From Riemerella anatipestifer_F (GTDB taxonomy: Bacteria; Bacteroidota; Bacteroidia; Flavobacteriales; Weeksellaceae): a stretch of DNA of 64,000 bases. The notes beneath the pieces were generated by a model. It was not told the origin of the DNA and did no database searches. It saw only the letters and a program-made list of their open reading frames with translations. The stretch lies in NCBI RefSeq assembly GCF_037861325.1, contig NZ_JAFELW010000006.1; one strand, written 5' to 3'. Numbering within the stretch: the first letter of the stretch is position 1; each line of letters starts with the position of its first letter. Of the stretch, positions 15,358-25,226 are shown in pieces. The position numbers and the translations under genes are program-made.

Positions 15358-17619
15358 ATGAAATACACCATAGAACTCAAAAACTTCTTTTCTAGTCAAT
15401 ATTTATATGCTGGGGTAAGAATTTCTTTGGCTATTGTTATACCGTCTATTATTTTTAGCTATTTAGGAGTTTTCAAAGATTTCTTCCTATTTCCTTTAGG
15501 TACGAGTTTTATTGCCTTGGTAGATTTGCCTGGTTCATTCGTTAGAAGACGAAACACTTTAATTGCTGCCGTCATTGCTTTTTTAGTAGTATCTACTACT
15601 GCTAGCTTGCTCAAAGATTACAGCCTACTAGTGTTTTTGGAGATTATCATTTTTGGAATGTTTTTCAATATGATAGGAGTCTATGGTGCGAGACTGGCTT
15701 CCGTTGGTGGACTTTCTTTGGTGGTATTAGCTATTTTTATTGACGGACATCTTACTGGTAATCATATCATTAAAAGTTTGTTTATCTTCACATTAGGGAC
15801 GCTTTGGTACTTACTTTTATTACTATTACTATCTAGACTACAACCTTATAAACTCGCCAAACAACTCGTAGGCGAAAACTACTTAGAACTCGCTAAGTTC
15901 TTAGAGCAGAAGTCTAAGTTCTACTCTAAAGATTCAGATTTAGACCAACTGGTAACACAACTTACCACACAACAAATTTTCATTAAAAATATTCAAGAGG
16001 AAACTAGAGAACTTCTTTTCAAAACTAGAAAGTTTGTTAATGAATCTACCACTGCTAGCCGACTTTTAATGATGAGTTTCATTAGTAGTATTGATTTGTA
16101 CGAAAAACTCCTCACCTCCGATAATGATTATTCTAAAATAAGACAATTTTTTGGCGACGAAGAAGTATTTAACAAGATACAAAGAATGCTGTTTATACTC
16201 TCCATTGAGCTTAAAAATATTGGTATAAGTATACAAACAAGCAGCACTCCAAAACCAAAACACGCTCTTACACTAGAGTTAGAAGATTGCTTTAACATCT
16301 ACTTTGATTTAAGAAACCAAAAGCTATCGGCAGAGACTTTAGACTATTTCTTACTTCTGCGACAAAGTATGATGAGACTAGCGGAACTTACTGAAAGTAT
16401 CAATCAGATTTACAAAGTTTCATCACAAGATACCAAACTCGCTAAGAGTTTATCTTCTGGATTGGATTTGTCAAAATTTCTACCAAATGAAAATCCTATC
16501 AATTTTAAGGTGTTTAAAAACAATCTTTCCTTAGATTCTGCACAATTTAGATACTCTATTAGAGTAACTATAGCTATGCTGATAGGCTACGCAGTTTCTA
16601 AAATAGAAGCTCTCAGCATAGGACATTCTTACTGGATTCTCATTACTATTGTCGCCATTATGCGTCCTGCATACAGCATTACTAAAAGCAGAAATCTCCT
16701 TAGACTTTATGGTACTTTAGTAGGTGCTTTTTTAGGGACAGCGGCTATCTATTGGATTACTCACCCCGTTGCACAAGTTTCTGTATTATTTGTTTCTATG
16801 GTATTCTGCTTTGCAACTTTTAGAACACGCTATTTTTGGGCAGTTCTTTTTATGACAGTTTATATCTTTTTGGCATTCAATTTTTTAAATCCAGGCAACT
16901 TTGAAACTATCTTAAAGGATAGAATTATAGATACTATCATCGCTGGGATTATCGCCCTCTTCACATCGTACTTTATCTTTCCTGTTTGGGAGCACACCCA
17001 AAACCAAACCCTTATGCTCAATGCCATCAATCATAACAAAGCCTATTTTGAAGAGATTATAAAAACACTACAACATAAAAACATTACTGATGAAAAATAC
17101 CGTTTGCTAAGAAAAAATGCGACCATTGCTTTAGCCAATTTATCCGACAATTTCCAAAGAATGCTGTCCGACCCTAAAAATCAACAGAAAAAGCTAGAGC
17201 ATATCCATCAATTTGTTAATACCTCACATCTATTAACGGCCTATATTGCTTCTTTATCGCAATACGCTAAAACCAAGAAGGATTATCCTGAAATAGATTT
17301 TGAAGCGTGGAACACCAAAATAAATGCTGAACTAAGTAAAATAGAAATCGCTCTAAATAATGAATTCTACGATGAAACATTAGACGAGCAAAGCCAACTG
17401 ACACCCGAAGATTATGTACACCAACTTCTAAACAAAAGGAAAACAGAAATTTCCGAAAACGAGTTCTATAACACACGAGATTCCAAAAAGGTCACTTACC
17501 TCACTGAACTCAAAAGCATACAAGAACTTTTAGAACTGATTTTTAGTACTGCAAAAAAACAAAGAAAAGTAAGTTTAGAACTAAGAAAGTATTACGCTTC
17601 TTCTACTACTGCTAAGTAA
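15358..17619 (+). CDS. FUSC family inner-membrane protein (YccS/YhfK-like)
   Basis: 753 aa. Two clusters of membrane helices (about 15-155 and 395-545) each precede a soluble helical domain, the typical tandem architecture of YccS/YhfK and aromatic-acid efflux (AaeB-like) proteins. The second membrane block begins YSIRVTIAMLIGYAVSK and contains HSYWILITIVAIMRPAYS, the best conserved family stretch. Efflux of an aromatic or amphipathic compound is plausible but unproven. It forms a pair with the BlaI-type gene and overlaps the convergent phosphopantetheinyl transferase gene by 28 nt. Confidence 0.85.
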   Translation: MKYTIELKNFFSSQYLYAGVRISLAIVIPSIIFSYLGVFKDFFLFPLGTSFIALVDLPGSFVRRRNTLIAAVIAFLVVSTTASLLKDYSLLVFLEIIIFGMFFNMIGVYGARLASVGGLSLVVLAIFIDGHLTGNHIIKSLFIFTLGTLWYLLLLLLLSRLQPYKLAKQLVGENYLELAKFLEQKSKFYSKDSDLDQLVTQLTTQQIFIKNIQEETRELLFKTRKFVNESTTASRLLMMSFISSIDLYEKLLTSDNDYSKIRQFFGDEEVFNKIQRMLFILSIELKNIGISIQTSSTPKPKHALTLELEDCFNIYFDLRNQKLSAETLDYFLLLRQSMMRLAELTESINQIYKVSSQDTKLAKSLSSGLDLSKFLPNENPINFKVFKNNLSLDSAQFRYSIRVTIAMLIGYAVSKIEALSIGHSYWILITIVAIMRPAYSITKSRNLLRLYGTLVGAFLGTAAIYWITHPVAQVSVLFVSMVFCFATFRTRYFWAVLFMTVYIFLAFNFLNPGNFETILKDRIIDTIIAGIIALFTSYFIFPVWEHTQNQTLMLNAINHNKAYFEEIIKTLQHKNITDEKYRLLRKNATIALANLSDNFQRMLSDPKNQQKKLEHIHQFVNTSHLLTAYIASLSQYAKTKKDYPEIDFEAWNTKINAELSKIEIALNNEFYDETLDEQSQLTPEDYVHQLLNKRKTEISENEFYNTRDSKKVTYLTELKSIQELLELIFSTAKKQRKVSLELRKYYASSTTAK

Positions 17620-18203
17620 TAATCTTCATCTATAGCTTCCAACTTTGCTCTGTATATATCTGCACTATCGGTTGGGCTATTAAGCACTTTACACTCCACT
17701 GAAGATAGGTTATCCAAAGAAAAAGGCAGTACTTCATAATGTTCTCTAAAAGACCAATATTTAGCCGAATGGATTTTATATAAGCTCTCCTTAATCGTCC
17801 ATAATGCCGTCAGATAAGATTCTTCATCTTCGGAAGAAACCCAAAGTTTTTCGGAAGGATAGAGTATTTTCTCCTTTAAACGAACTAATTTATCAGATTT
17901 CTTTTCTATATCCACGCCTATTTTTCTAGGAGCTATTGCCAAAACTGCATAAGGATATGAATGACTGATTGAAATAAATGCAGACGAAGGCTCTAAATAA
18001 GGCGTTCCGTCCTCCAAATAAAGTAACTGATGGCAAGGCAATGCCGAATTGAGCATTCTCCTTACCATCAGTCGTTCGTATTGTTTTTTTAGTGATATTT
18101 TAGATTGAGTATCTATTTCCTCACTCCATACCTCTTTTTGTTCATCGTGTTTCCAAACTAAAACGGCTATTTCTTTCGTAGAAAACTCTTTATAAAGAGG
18201 CAT
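17592..18203 (-). CDS. 4'-phosphopantetheinyl transferase superfamily protein
   Basis: 203 aa. Transfers phosphopantetheine from CoA to a carrier-protein Ser. The Mg-binding motif is IGVDIEKK (about 113-120) and the second motif is WTIKESLYK (about 151-159), which together define the Sfp/AcpS superfamily. Size fits the Sfp/HetI-like group. The acceptor is unknown; no NRPS or PKS genes are in view, so the fatty-acid ACP is a likely target. It is the third gene of an apparent operon with the phosphate transporter pair (16-nt gap). Confidence 0.88.
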   Translation of the reverse strand: MPLYKEFSTKEIAVLVWKHDEQKEVWSEEIDTQSKISLKKQYERLMVRRMLNSALPCHQLLYLEDGTPYLEPSSAFISISHSYPYAVLAIAPRKIGVDIEKKSDKLVRLKEKILYPSEKLWVSSEDEESYLTALWTIKESLYKIHSAKYWSFREHYEVLPFSLDNLSSVECKVLNSPTDSADIYRAKLEAIDEDYYLAVVEEA

Positions 18204-18219
18204 GTATCAATTTTATATT

Positions 18220-19362
18220 TTAAAACATTATCACAATAAGATAAGTAATCCCCGCTACTATCGCACTAATTGGGATTGTAAGTATCCATGCCCAAAGCAA
18301 ACTCACTGTAACACCCCAACGCACGGCAGAAACTCTCTTTGTAAGACCTACCCCGATAATAGACCCAGTAATCGTATGGGTAGTAGATACAGGAATACCA
18401 AAATGGTCAGTCAAAAATAAAGTAACCGCACCTGCTGTTTCTGCACTTACTCCTTCTAAAGGCGTTACCTTCGTGATACGAGTACCCATTGTTTTTACGA
18501 TTTTCCAACCACCACTCATAGTTCCTAACGCAATAGCCACAAACGATGCTAGCGGAACCCATACATAATCTTTTGCAAAATAGTTAAATCTATCACTAGG
18601 AAGCATTTGTGCGTATATATCGGTACCGCCTACCATATCTACATGGTAGAAAATCACCGCTGCTCCGATAATCCCCATTACCTTTTGAGCGTCATTAAGC
18701 CCATGCCCTAAGCTAAACAAAGCTGAAGAAACTAACTGAAGTTGCTTAAACGCTTTTTCTGCTTTGTGAGGATTAGATTTTTTACAAACATTGATGATAA
18801 TAAGTGTAATAATGATAGACACCACCATACCAATAAACGGTGCCATAAAAATGAATAAGAATATTGGTATTACCTTACTGTATTTTACTACATCTTGAGA
18901 AAACAACTGTTTAAAGGCTAGTTTCATTGTTTCGAAAGTAGACAATTCTGGTTGTGCTGATACAATCTCGTGATAATCCAAAACCAAAGCGTGCATAAGA
19001 GCGGCTCCTAAAAACCCGCCTATAAGCGTATGTGATGACGATGATGGTATCCCAAACCACCAAGTTAGAAGATTCCAAGCGATAGCCGCCATCAATCCTG
19101 AAAAAATCACTTCCAGATTGATAAAATCTTCATTCACCGTCTTGGCAATGGTGTTACCTATCTTAAACTCTCCTACAATATAGAAGGCGATAAAGAAAGC
19201 GGCAAAATTCCACACAGCAGCCCAAAGCACTGCTTGAAAAGGAGTTAAAACTTTAGTAGAAACAATAGTCGCTATAGAGTTAGCGGCATCGTGGAAGCCA
19301 TTGATATAGTCAAAAATAAGCGCTAACGCAATAATGACAATGAGCAGTATAGGAAAATCCAT
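18220..19362 (-). CDS. inorganic phosphate transporter, PiT family
   Basis: 380 aa. Multispanning permease with the two inverted PiT signature repeats: GFHDAANSIATIVST near the N-terminus and LFLTDHFGIPVSTTHTITGSIIG near the C-terminus; GIPSSSSHTLIGGFLG is in the middle. Imports phosphate with a cation. The preceding DUF47 gene (33-nt gap) is the usual regulatory partner of PiT transporters in bacteria. Confidence 0.93.
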   Translation of the reverse strand: MDFPILLIVIIALALIFDYINGFHDAANSIATIVSTKVLTPFQAVLWAAVWNFAAFFIAFYIVGEFKIGNTIAKTVNEDFINLEVIFSGLMAAIAWNLLTWWFGIPSSSSHTLIGGFLGAALMHALVLDYHEIVSAQPELSTFETMKLAFKQLFSQDVVKYSKVIPIFLFIFMAPFIGMVVSIIITLIIINVCKKSNPHKAEKAFKQLQLVSSALFSLGHGLNDAQKVMGIIGAAVIFYHVDMVGGTDIYAQMLPSDRFNYFAKDYVWVPLASFVAIALGTMSGGWKIVKTMGTRITKVTPLEGVSAETAGAVTLFLTDHFGIPVSTTHTITGSIIGVGLTKRVSAVRWGVTVSLLWAWILTIPISAIVAGITYLIVIMF

Positions 19363-19395
19363 ACTTTTTTTGTTTTAAGTTAAATTAAAAAACCT

Positions 19396-20034
19396 CTAAG
19401 CGTATTTAATAATAATATTATCTAAGATATTGGCTACATCTTCAGCCTTATCTGTTACCTCCTCTAGGTAGTTAAGCACTTGACTTACCTTAATAACATT
19501 GATAGGGTCTCCAGACTCAAACAGCTTTATCATCGCTTGGCTATGTACATCATCAGCAATGTTCTCAATGCTATTGATTTTGATCGTAGCCTCTTTAACC
19601 GCTGCAGGATTTTTAAATTCTTTAAGGTTTTCTATTGCCACTTTTATTTGTAAGCAAGATTTATGAATGAGTAATGAAAGTTCTTGGAACGCATTAGTTT
19701 CAGGGCTTTTGTATAGGAAAATATACTTTGCAGAAGCATAGATATAGTCTGCAATATCATCTAAACCACTCGCTAAATAGTGGATATCTTCTCTATCAAA
19801 AGGCGTAATAAAGTTTTTACCTAGCTCTACATAAATTTCGTGAGTGATATCATCATTTTGATGCTCAAAATCACTCATTTTCTTTAATAAAGAGTCATCA
19901 TTGATATCAAAATCTTTAATGCCTTCGTGGAATAGTCTAGACATTTCCACTAAGTTATCAGCTACTTTATCAAACAGCACAAAAAACACTTTATCTTTCG
20001 GCTGAAAAGCTTTGAATATATTACCTATTCCCAT
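19396..20034 (-). CDS. DUF47 family (PhoU-like) protein, partner of the Pit transporter
   Basis: 212 aa, all-helical, with the spaced acidic/His metal motifs of PhoU-like bundles (EHQNDDITHEIY, SGLDDIADYIYASAK, LEEVTDKAEDVANIL). It lies first in the operon DUF47-PiT-PPTase. Family members are thought to modulate PiT transport, but the mechanism is not known. Confidence 0.9.
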   Translation of the reverse strand: MGIGNIFKAFQPKDKVFFVLFDKVADNLVEMSRLFHEGIKDFDINDDSLLKKMSDFEHQNDDITHEIYVELGKNFITPFDREDIHYLASGLDDIADYIYASAKYIFLYKSPETNAFQELSLLIHKSCLQIKVAIENLKEFKNPAAVKEATIKINSIENIADDVHSQAMIKLFESGDPINVIKVSQVLNYLEEVTDKAEDVANILDNIIIKYA

Positions 20035-20158
20035 TTTGTTTTTATTTTTTCAGACGGCAAATATCTGTATAAACTCGGAACTAAAGAAATTCTAATGTTA
20101 ATTTTTATTAACATTTGATAAAAATCATAGCTCTTCCTCAGAAAAAGGCTTCTACATA

Positions 20159-20887
20159 CTAGGTTTTAGAAAACACTTGTCCCAAAATAATCCCAGCCGC
20201 CATAGACACATTAAGGCTTTCTGTAGCTTTATGATTGCCAAAACGAGGAATAGTGATATTTCGTTTCATCAATCGTTCTACGCTAGGTCGCATTCCGTTA
20301 CCTTCATTTCCTAACACCAGATTGAACTTTTTGGGAAAATTAGTTTTATATAGATTTTCGCCCTCCATATCTGTACCTATATTTTCCGCAGAAGAATTTG
20401 ATAAAAACTGCTCTATATCACTATACACCACATTAACTCTGGTAAAAGAGCCTTTGGTAGCTTGTATCACTTTAGGATTGTAAACATCTACGGTATCTGT
20501 ACTGCATACTATCTGTTCTATACCAAACCAATCTGCTAAGCGGATAATAGTCCCTAAATTACCTGGGTCTTGAAGCCCATCTAAAACCAAATTTATATTA
20601 CTATCTTCTGTGATTTTTGGAGTAGGCAAATAACAAACGGCTACACTATCTTTAGGTGTTTTAAGAAAACTTATCTTCTTTAGCTCTTTTTCTGTAATGG
20701 GAACTAAAACATCAGCTAAAAATTCTATTCCATCACTATTTACAGAGTAAGCAGACTCTATTTCTATATTAGTGTTTTTTAATTCTTTGATGATTTTGTT
20801 ACCTTCAACCAAAAACAAATTGTATTTTTGTCTGAATTTTTTCTTATCCAAAGATTGTAAAATTTTAACTTTATGACTCGTAAGCAT
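20159..20887 (-). CDS. TrmH/SpoU family RNA 2'-O-methyltransferase
   Basis: 242 aa. N-terminal substrate-binding domain (KYNLFLVEGNKIIKEL) and a SPOUT knot domain: NLVLDGLQDPGNLGTIIRLADWFG, LVLGNEGNGM and the C-terminal SLNVSMAAGIILGQ. This family methylates rRNA or tRNA ribose. ATG 20887 gives the usual family N-terminus MLTSHKVKILQSL; an in-frame TTG at 20905 is less likely. Its start overlaps the start of the divergent TamA-like gene by 15 nt. The target RNA is not identifiable. Confidence 0.9.
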   Translation of the reverse strand: MLTSHKVKILQSLDKKKFRQKYNLFLVEGNKIIKELKNTNIEIESAYSVNSDGIEFLADVLVPITEKELKKISFLKTPKDSVAVCYLPTPKITEDSNINLVLDGLQDPGNLGTIIRLADWFGIEQIVCSTDTVDVYNPKVIQATKGSFTRVNVVYSDIEQFLSNSSAENIGTDMEGENLYKTNFPKKFNLVLGNEGNGMRPSVERLMKRNITIPRFGNHKATESLNVSMAAGIILGQVFSKT

Positions 20888-23455
20888 ATCAGAAAATATT
20901 TTCAAAAGTATTATTTATTTTCCGCACTCACAATTCTACTTGCTTTTTTGTACGCTTGTAGTAGCACCAAAAAAGTACCTCACGGTGAAGCCTTACTTAC
21001 GAAAAACACTATAATTTACGAAGATAAAAAGTTATTTGCCAGCGAAATATCTAATTACACACAACAAAGACCTAATAAAAAAGTTCTTTTTGTAGTTCCT
21101 CTAGGATTATGGTTATATAATGCTGCTAACCCTAAATATGATACTATTCTTACAGAATATATGACCTACCCTAACCAAATGAGAAATCAAAGTTTAAGAG
21201 ATTCTCTATTTATTAAGTATGGTCACCCTGAATATGTAGGAAAATCTTTAACTAAAGACCGTTTTCTACACACTGTAGGCGAAGCTCCTAAAATATTAGA
21301 ACAAGGAAAAACTACAGCTAGTGCAAAAAACATGAGACAGTTTATGCGTTACAGAGGCTATTGGGATGCTAAAGTAACTTACAAACAAGATATTGATACC
21401 GCAAAACAGAAAGCTCAAGTAACTTATAAACTTACCTTTAACGAACCTACTAGAATAAAAAACTATTATTATTCTATCCCTGATAGCAATATCAGAAGTA
21501 TATATGAAAGCGAATTTGATAAAAGTAAAATAAAAACCGGTGATATTCTTGACCAAAAGAACCTAGAAGAGGAAGTAAAAAGAATTACCGAGCGTATGCG
21601 TGAGGTTGGTTATTATAGCTTCAACAGAACTAATGAGGAAATTTATTTTACAGCTGATACACTAGAGAGTAACAAAAATGTGCCTCTCACTATGGATATA
21701 CATAAGAACGACAAAGACAGCTCTTATAAAAAAACAACTATAGGCAAGGTAGACGTATTTGTTGTAAACCATATTAGTGACACACTAAGCACTAAACCTT
21801 ATCGTTTTGATAGAATACCCGAGGACGACAGTGTAAGAGTACACCAAGTTGACAAACAATACTCTACCCGCTCTCTATGGCTCCCTATCATTCTTAAAAA
21901 TGGAGAGGTTTACAATCAAAAGTTTTTAGACCTCACCAAAAGGAATGTTAATGCAATGAATAATTTTAGCATCATAGATTATAAAGAGAGTCTAAGAAAA
22001 AATAACGATAGTATTTTAGATGTAAGATATATTCTGAAACCGCTTTCTAAATACGAGTTCAAAACCGCTTTTGATGCTCATTATTCTCAAATATTAAACT
22101 TTGGTTTTTCTCCATCTGTTGAGCTAACTTCAAGAAATGTCTTTGGTGGTGCAGAAAACCTATCCACAAGTTTCTCAGGTATCATAGGTACTACCAAAAA
22201 CGCTAAAGACCCTGGTAAAATATTCAACGCTTATGAGCTTTCTGCCCAGGTAGCTCTTAATGTTCCGAGGCTTTTACTCCCTTTTAAACATTACAAATTG
22301 ATTCCTAAACGCTACTCACCTACCTCCTCCATTATTTTAGGTACCTCTATCCAAAATAATATTGGTATGGATAGAATTAACTTTAATGGAAGCCTAAACT
22401 ACACTGCCAATGTTAACGATGTAGTTTCCCATAGGCTTTCTCTATTCAACACACAGCTGAGTTTAACTAGAAATAAAGACAGTTATTATGACCTATTTCG
22501 CGGAGATAATGAGGTAAGGCAAAATATGTTTAATCTCTACCAAACCTTTAATCCTTCTTACGATGTTAAAGCTTATTCCTATGATGATGTCTCTAGAACA
22601 ATAGTTTCGGATAACGCTTTTTTAAACTCTTTAAGCACAGAGAATAGAGACCTATACAACACCTTTGTACAATCTCTACTCAACAGGGATAGACAGACAC
22701 AGAATGTACTTATTTCTTCGTTAAATTATCAATTTTTATATAATGAAATTGGTAAAAAATATTTCAGACACCCATTCTACTTCAGTGGAAAAATGGAGTT
22801 AGCTGGAAACCTCATTAGTCTGTTCGGAAAAACTAAAGACTCCAAGAGTGTCTTGACTGATAATGAAAAAACAATATTCAATATTCCTTACTCTCAGTTT
22901 GTAAAATTTGATGCAGATGTCAGAAAATATCTTAGTATCAATAGATCAACTCTTGTTTTCAGGCAGTTTATCGGCGTAGGTATTCCTTATGGAAACTCAA
23001 CTAATATGCCATTTGTAAGGTCTTACTTTAACGGAGGTTCTAATGATATTCGTGCGTGGATTGCCTTTGGGGGGCTTGGTCCTGCCGACTCTCAACTAAA
23101 TGAAAAGGTAAGATCTTTTATTATGGGAAATGTAAAACTAACGTCCAATATAGAGTATAGATTTCCTATCAATAATATGTTTGAAGGTGCTTTATTTACA
23201 GATGCAGGAAACATTTGGTCTCTTAAGGATAATAGAAATAGATTAGAAGACACGTTTAAGTTCAATAAGTTTTACAAGCAACTAGGTATTGGTAGTGGTT
23301 TTGGGATAAGAATAAATATAGCCTACATCACCCTTAGAGTAGATTTTGCTTATAAAATGTACGACCCGAACCAACCAGAAGGAGAACGCTGGAGAATCAG
23401 CCATATACAACCACTTAAACCTACACTTAACTTTGCCTTTGGTTATCCGTTCTAA
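20873..23455 (+). CDS. TamA/BamA-like outer membrane lipoprotein
   Basis: 860 aa. An N-terminal lipoprotein signal (lipobox FLYAC) is followed by POTRA-like periplasmic repeats (about 30-380) and a C-terminal Omp85 barrel ending in the Phe-terminated strand TLNFAFGYPF. The conserved FRQFIGVGIPYGNS ... RSYFNGGSNDIRAW segment matches the Omp85 loop with (V/I)RG(Y/F)-type motif. It is probably an assembly or translocation factor of the outer membrane, in the TamA-like group common in flavobacteria. Terminator at 23477-23512. Confidence 0.85.
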   Translation: MTRKHIRKYFQKYYLFSALTILLAFLYACSSTKKVPHGEALLTKNTIIYEDKKLFASEISNYTQQRPNKKVLFVVPLGLWLYNAANPKYDTILTEYMTYPNQMRNQSLRDSLFIKYGHPEYVGKSLTKDRFLHTVGEAPKILEQGKTTASAKNMRQFMRYRGYWDAKVTYKQDIDTAKQKAQVTYKLTFNEPTRIKNYYYSIPDSNIRSIYESEFDKSKIKTGDILDQKNLEEEVKRITERMREVGYYSFNRTNEEIYFTADTLESNKNVPLTMDIHKNDKDSSYKKTTIGKVDVFVVNHISDTLSTKPYRFDRIPEDDSVRVHQVDKQYSTRSLWLPIILKNGEVYNQKFLDLTKRNVNAMNNFSIIDYKESLRKNNDSILDVRYILKPLSKYEFKTAFDAHYSQILNFGFSPSVELTSRNVFGGAENLSTSFSGIIGTTKNAKDPGKIFNAYELSAQVALNVPRLLLPFKHYKLIPKRYSPTSSIILGTSIQNNIGMDRINFNGSLNYTANVNDVVSHRLSLFNTQLSLTRNKDSYYDLFRGDNEVRQNMFNLYQTFNPSYDVKAYSYDDVSRTIVSDNAFLNSLSTENRDLYNTFVQSLLNRDRQTQNVLISSLNYQFLYNEIGKKYFRHPFYFSGKMELAGNLISLFGKTKDSKSVLTDNEKTIFNIPYSQFVKFDADVRKYLSINRSTLVFRQFIGVGIPYGNSTNMPFVRSYFNGGSNDIRAWIAFGGLGPADSQLNEKVRSFIMGNVKLTSNIEYRFPINNMFEGALFTDAGNIWSLKDNRNRLEDTFKFNKFYKQLGIGSGFGIRINIAYITLRVDFAYKMYDPNQPEGERWRISHIQPLKPTLNFAFGYPF

Positions 23456-23476
23456 AGACATAATAATATTTAATAA

Positions 23477-23512
23477 AAAATCGGTTGCGTAATAATGACA
23501 ACCGATTTTTTA
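23477..23512 (+). terminator. terminator after the TamA-like gene
   Basis: AAAATCGGTTG ... CAACCGATTTT followed by a T run; the same hairpin also works for the convergent aroG-aroQ gene. Confidence 0.8.
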
Positions 23513-23527
23513 TTTATTTTTCGAAAT

Positions 23528-24610
23528 TTATTTTGAACCTATCATTACTTTATTTTGTACTTCGATAGACTCTTCGTGAATAGCTTTAAATATTTTTTCT
23601 ATAAAATCCTGACTCATACCCGTTTCATCAGCTTTTTTCCTAGCATACTCCGTAATTTCTTTCCATCTTTCGGGTTGGAAAATAGCAATATTATTTTCTT
23701 TCTTTAAAGTCCCTATTTTCTCCGATATTCGCATTCGGTTAGAAAGAAGTTCCATCAACTGAAAGTCTATATCAGAAATTAAAGCCCTATGTTTCCCCAT
23801 ATCATCTTCGTAGCCAGAAATATCCGAAGTCCTTACCTTTAAACGACTTATCATTTCATCTAAAACCGATGGCGTAATTTGTTGCGAAGCATCGCTCCAA
23901 GCCTTATCTGGTGTGCAATGAGTTTCTATCATCGCTCCTTCGTAGCCTACATTAAGTGCTTCTTGAGTAATATCAAACAATCCTTCTCTATTCCCACAAA
24001 TGTGTGAAGGGTCCACAAACATTGGTATATTAGGAAACTGATTTTTAAAATCTAATGCGATATGCCAATTAGGTATGTTACGGTATTGCGTTTTCTGATA
24101 GGTAGAAAATCCTCTATGGATTGCACCCAAATTTTTAACATCTTGAGCCAAAAGCCTCTCTAAAGCTCCCACCCACAAAGCAAGGTCTGGATTAACAGGA
24201 TTTTTAACCAACACAGGTTTATCTGTACCTTTGAGAGCCACCGCAATTTCTTGTACCGTGAAAGGGTTTACCGTAGAACGAGCTCCTATCCAAAGAATAT
24301 CTACATCTGCCTCCAAAGCCGCATACACATGGTGAGCGTTAGCTACTTCGGTTGCCGTTTTAAAGCCAAATTCTTCTTTAACTCTTTTAAGCCAACTAAG
24401 CCCTATTACCCCTACTCCTTCAAATGAGCCTGGTTTAGTCCTTGGCTTCCAAATACCTGCACGGAATACATCTATCTTTGCATTAGCATCTTTAATTCCT
24501 CTTGCTGTTTCTAGCATCTGTTCCTCACTTTCTGCACTGCAAGGTCCTGCTATCACCATTGGCTGTGGATAATTTTGCAGCCAATTGTTTTTTAAATCTC
24601 TTAAATTCAT
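23528..24610 (-). CDS. bifunctional DAHP synthase / chorismate mutase
   Basis: 360 aa. Residues 1-265 are a class Ibeta 3-deoxy-7-phosphoheptulonate synthase: VIAGPCSAESEEQ, FRAGIWKPRTKPGSFEG, DPSHICGNR and the metal-binding EThc. Residues 270-360 are an AroQ chorismate mutase (DFQLMELLSNRMRISEKIGTLK, WKEITEYARKKADE). The fusion joins the first committed aromatic step to the prephenate branch and makes feedback control possible. It follows the end of the dnaX tau frame by 11 nt. Confidence 0.93.
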   Translation of the reverse strand: MNLRDLKNNWLQNYPQPMVIAGPCSAESEEQMLETARGIKDANAKIDVFRAGIWKPRTKPGSFEGVGVIGLSWLKRVKEEFGFKTATEVANAHHVYAALEADVDILWIGARSTVNPFTVQEIAVALKGTDKPVLVKNPVNPDLALWVGALERLLAQDVKNLGAIHRGFSTYQKTQYRNIPNWHIALDFKNQFPNIPMFVDPSHICGNREGLFDITQEALNVGYEGAMIETHCTPDKAWSDASQQITPSVLDEMISRLKVRTSDISGYEDDMGKHRALISDIDFQLMELLSNRMRISEKIGTLKKENNIAIFQPERWKEITEYARKKADETGMSQDFIEKIFKAIHEESIEVQNKVMIGSK

Positions 24611-24621
24611 TGTATTTACAC

Positions 24622-25226
24622 TTAATTAAAATCAAACTGCATCAGTTCCTGCAAGTCTTTCAATAATGGATTTACCTCCACCATTTTATTAAATAAATCT
24701 CGTTTCGTTTCTTTTTTAATGATTACTCGCTCCGCTTTTTCAAAATCAAACTTTACACGATAATTATTAAACTTATGCTTAAAATCATTAAAAAACTGAG
24801 GACTAACCTTCTCAAACTCTACCCTAGCCGATTCAGATGTATATCTGATACAAATCTTATTTTCTTCTGCTTTTTCTATGGTAAAATTTTGTACGGCATT
24901 AAAGGTTACCATATCCTCACGAGCTAATTTTTTCAAAAAATGTTTCCATTCTTTTTGTAAATCGGTCTCACTAAAATGTCCATCGGGAAGCTCCTCTTCT
25001 TTTATTTCCTCTTCTACCTGCAACTCTTCTGTTTTGTTTATAGCCTCTGTAATACTAAATGAAGATTTTACAGATTCTTTCAAAATAGGTGCTTTAGCCT
25101 TTTTGATTTCTATCTCTGGTACTTCGGAAATGTTTTTGGAATTTTCTTTATGAACCGCGGAAGCCTTTTCACTAGCTTTCTGAACCGCCCCTTCTTTAAC
25201 GAGAGGTGCTAAAATCAGAAACTTTT
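24622..25226 (-). CDS. dnaX: dnaX tau-specific C-terminus, reached by -1 slippage
   Basis: About 200 codons open in the -1 frame relative to the upstream dnaX frame. The amino-terminal third is Lys/Glu-rich linker; the C-terminal ~115 residues (FSETDLQKEWKHFLKKLAREDM ... LLKDLQELMQFDFN) look like the tau C-terminal domain that binds the polymerase alpha subunit. There is no separate promoter or good start codon at its head; an internal ATG at 25083 would give only the last 153 residues. The most economical reading is that it belongs to a tau protein of about 555 aa made by slippage or, if the A run is misread, by one continuous gene. Confidence 0.75.

Noticed and set aside
25083..25215. dnaX tail as a separate gene starting at ATG 25083
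   Set aside because: The -1 frame is open well upstream to the A run and there is no promoter there; the tail matches the C-terminal domain of tau, so it belongs to dnaX.
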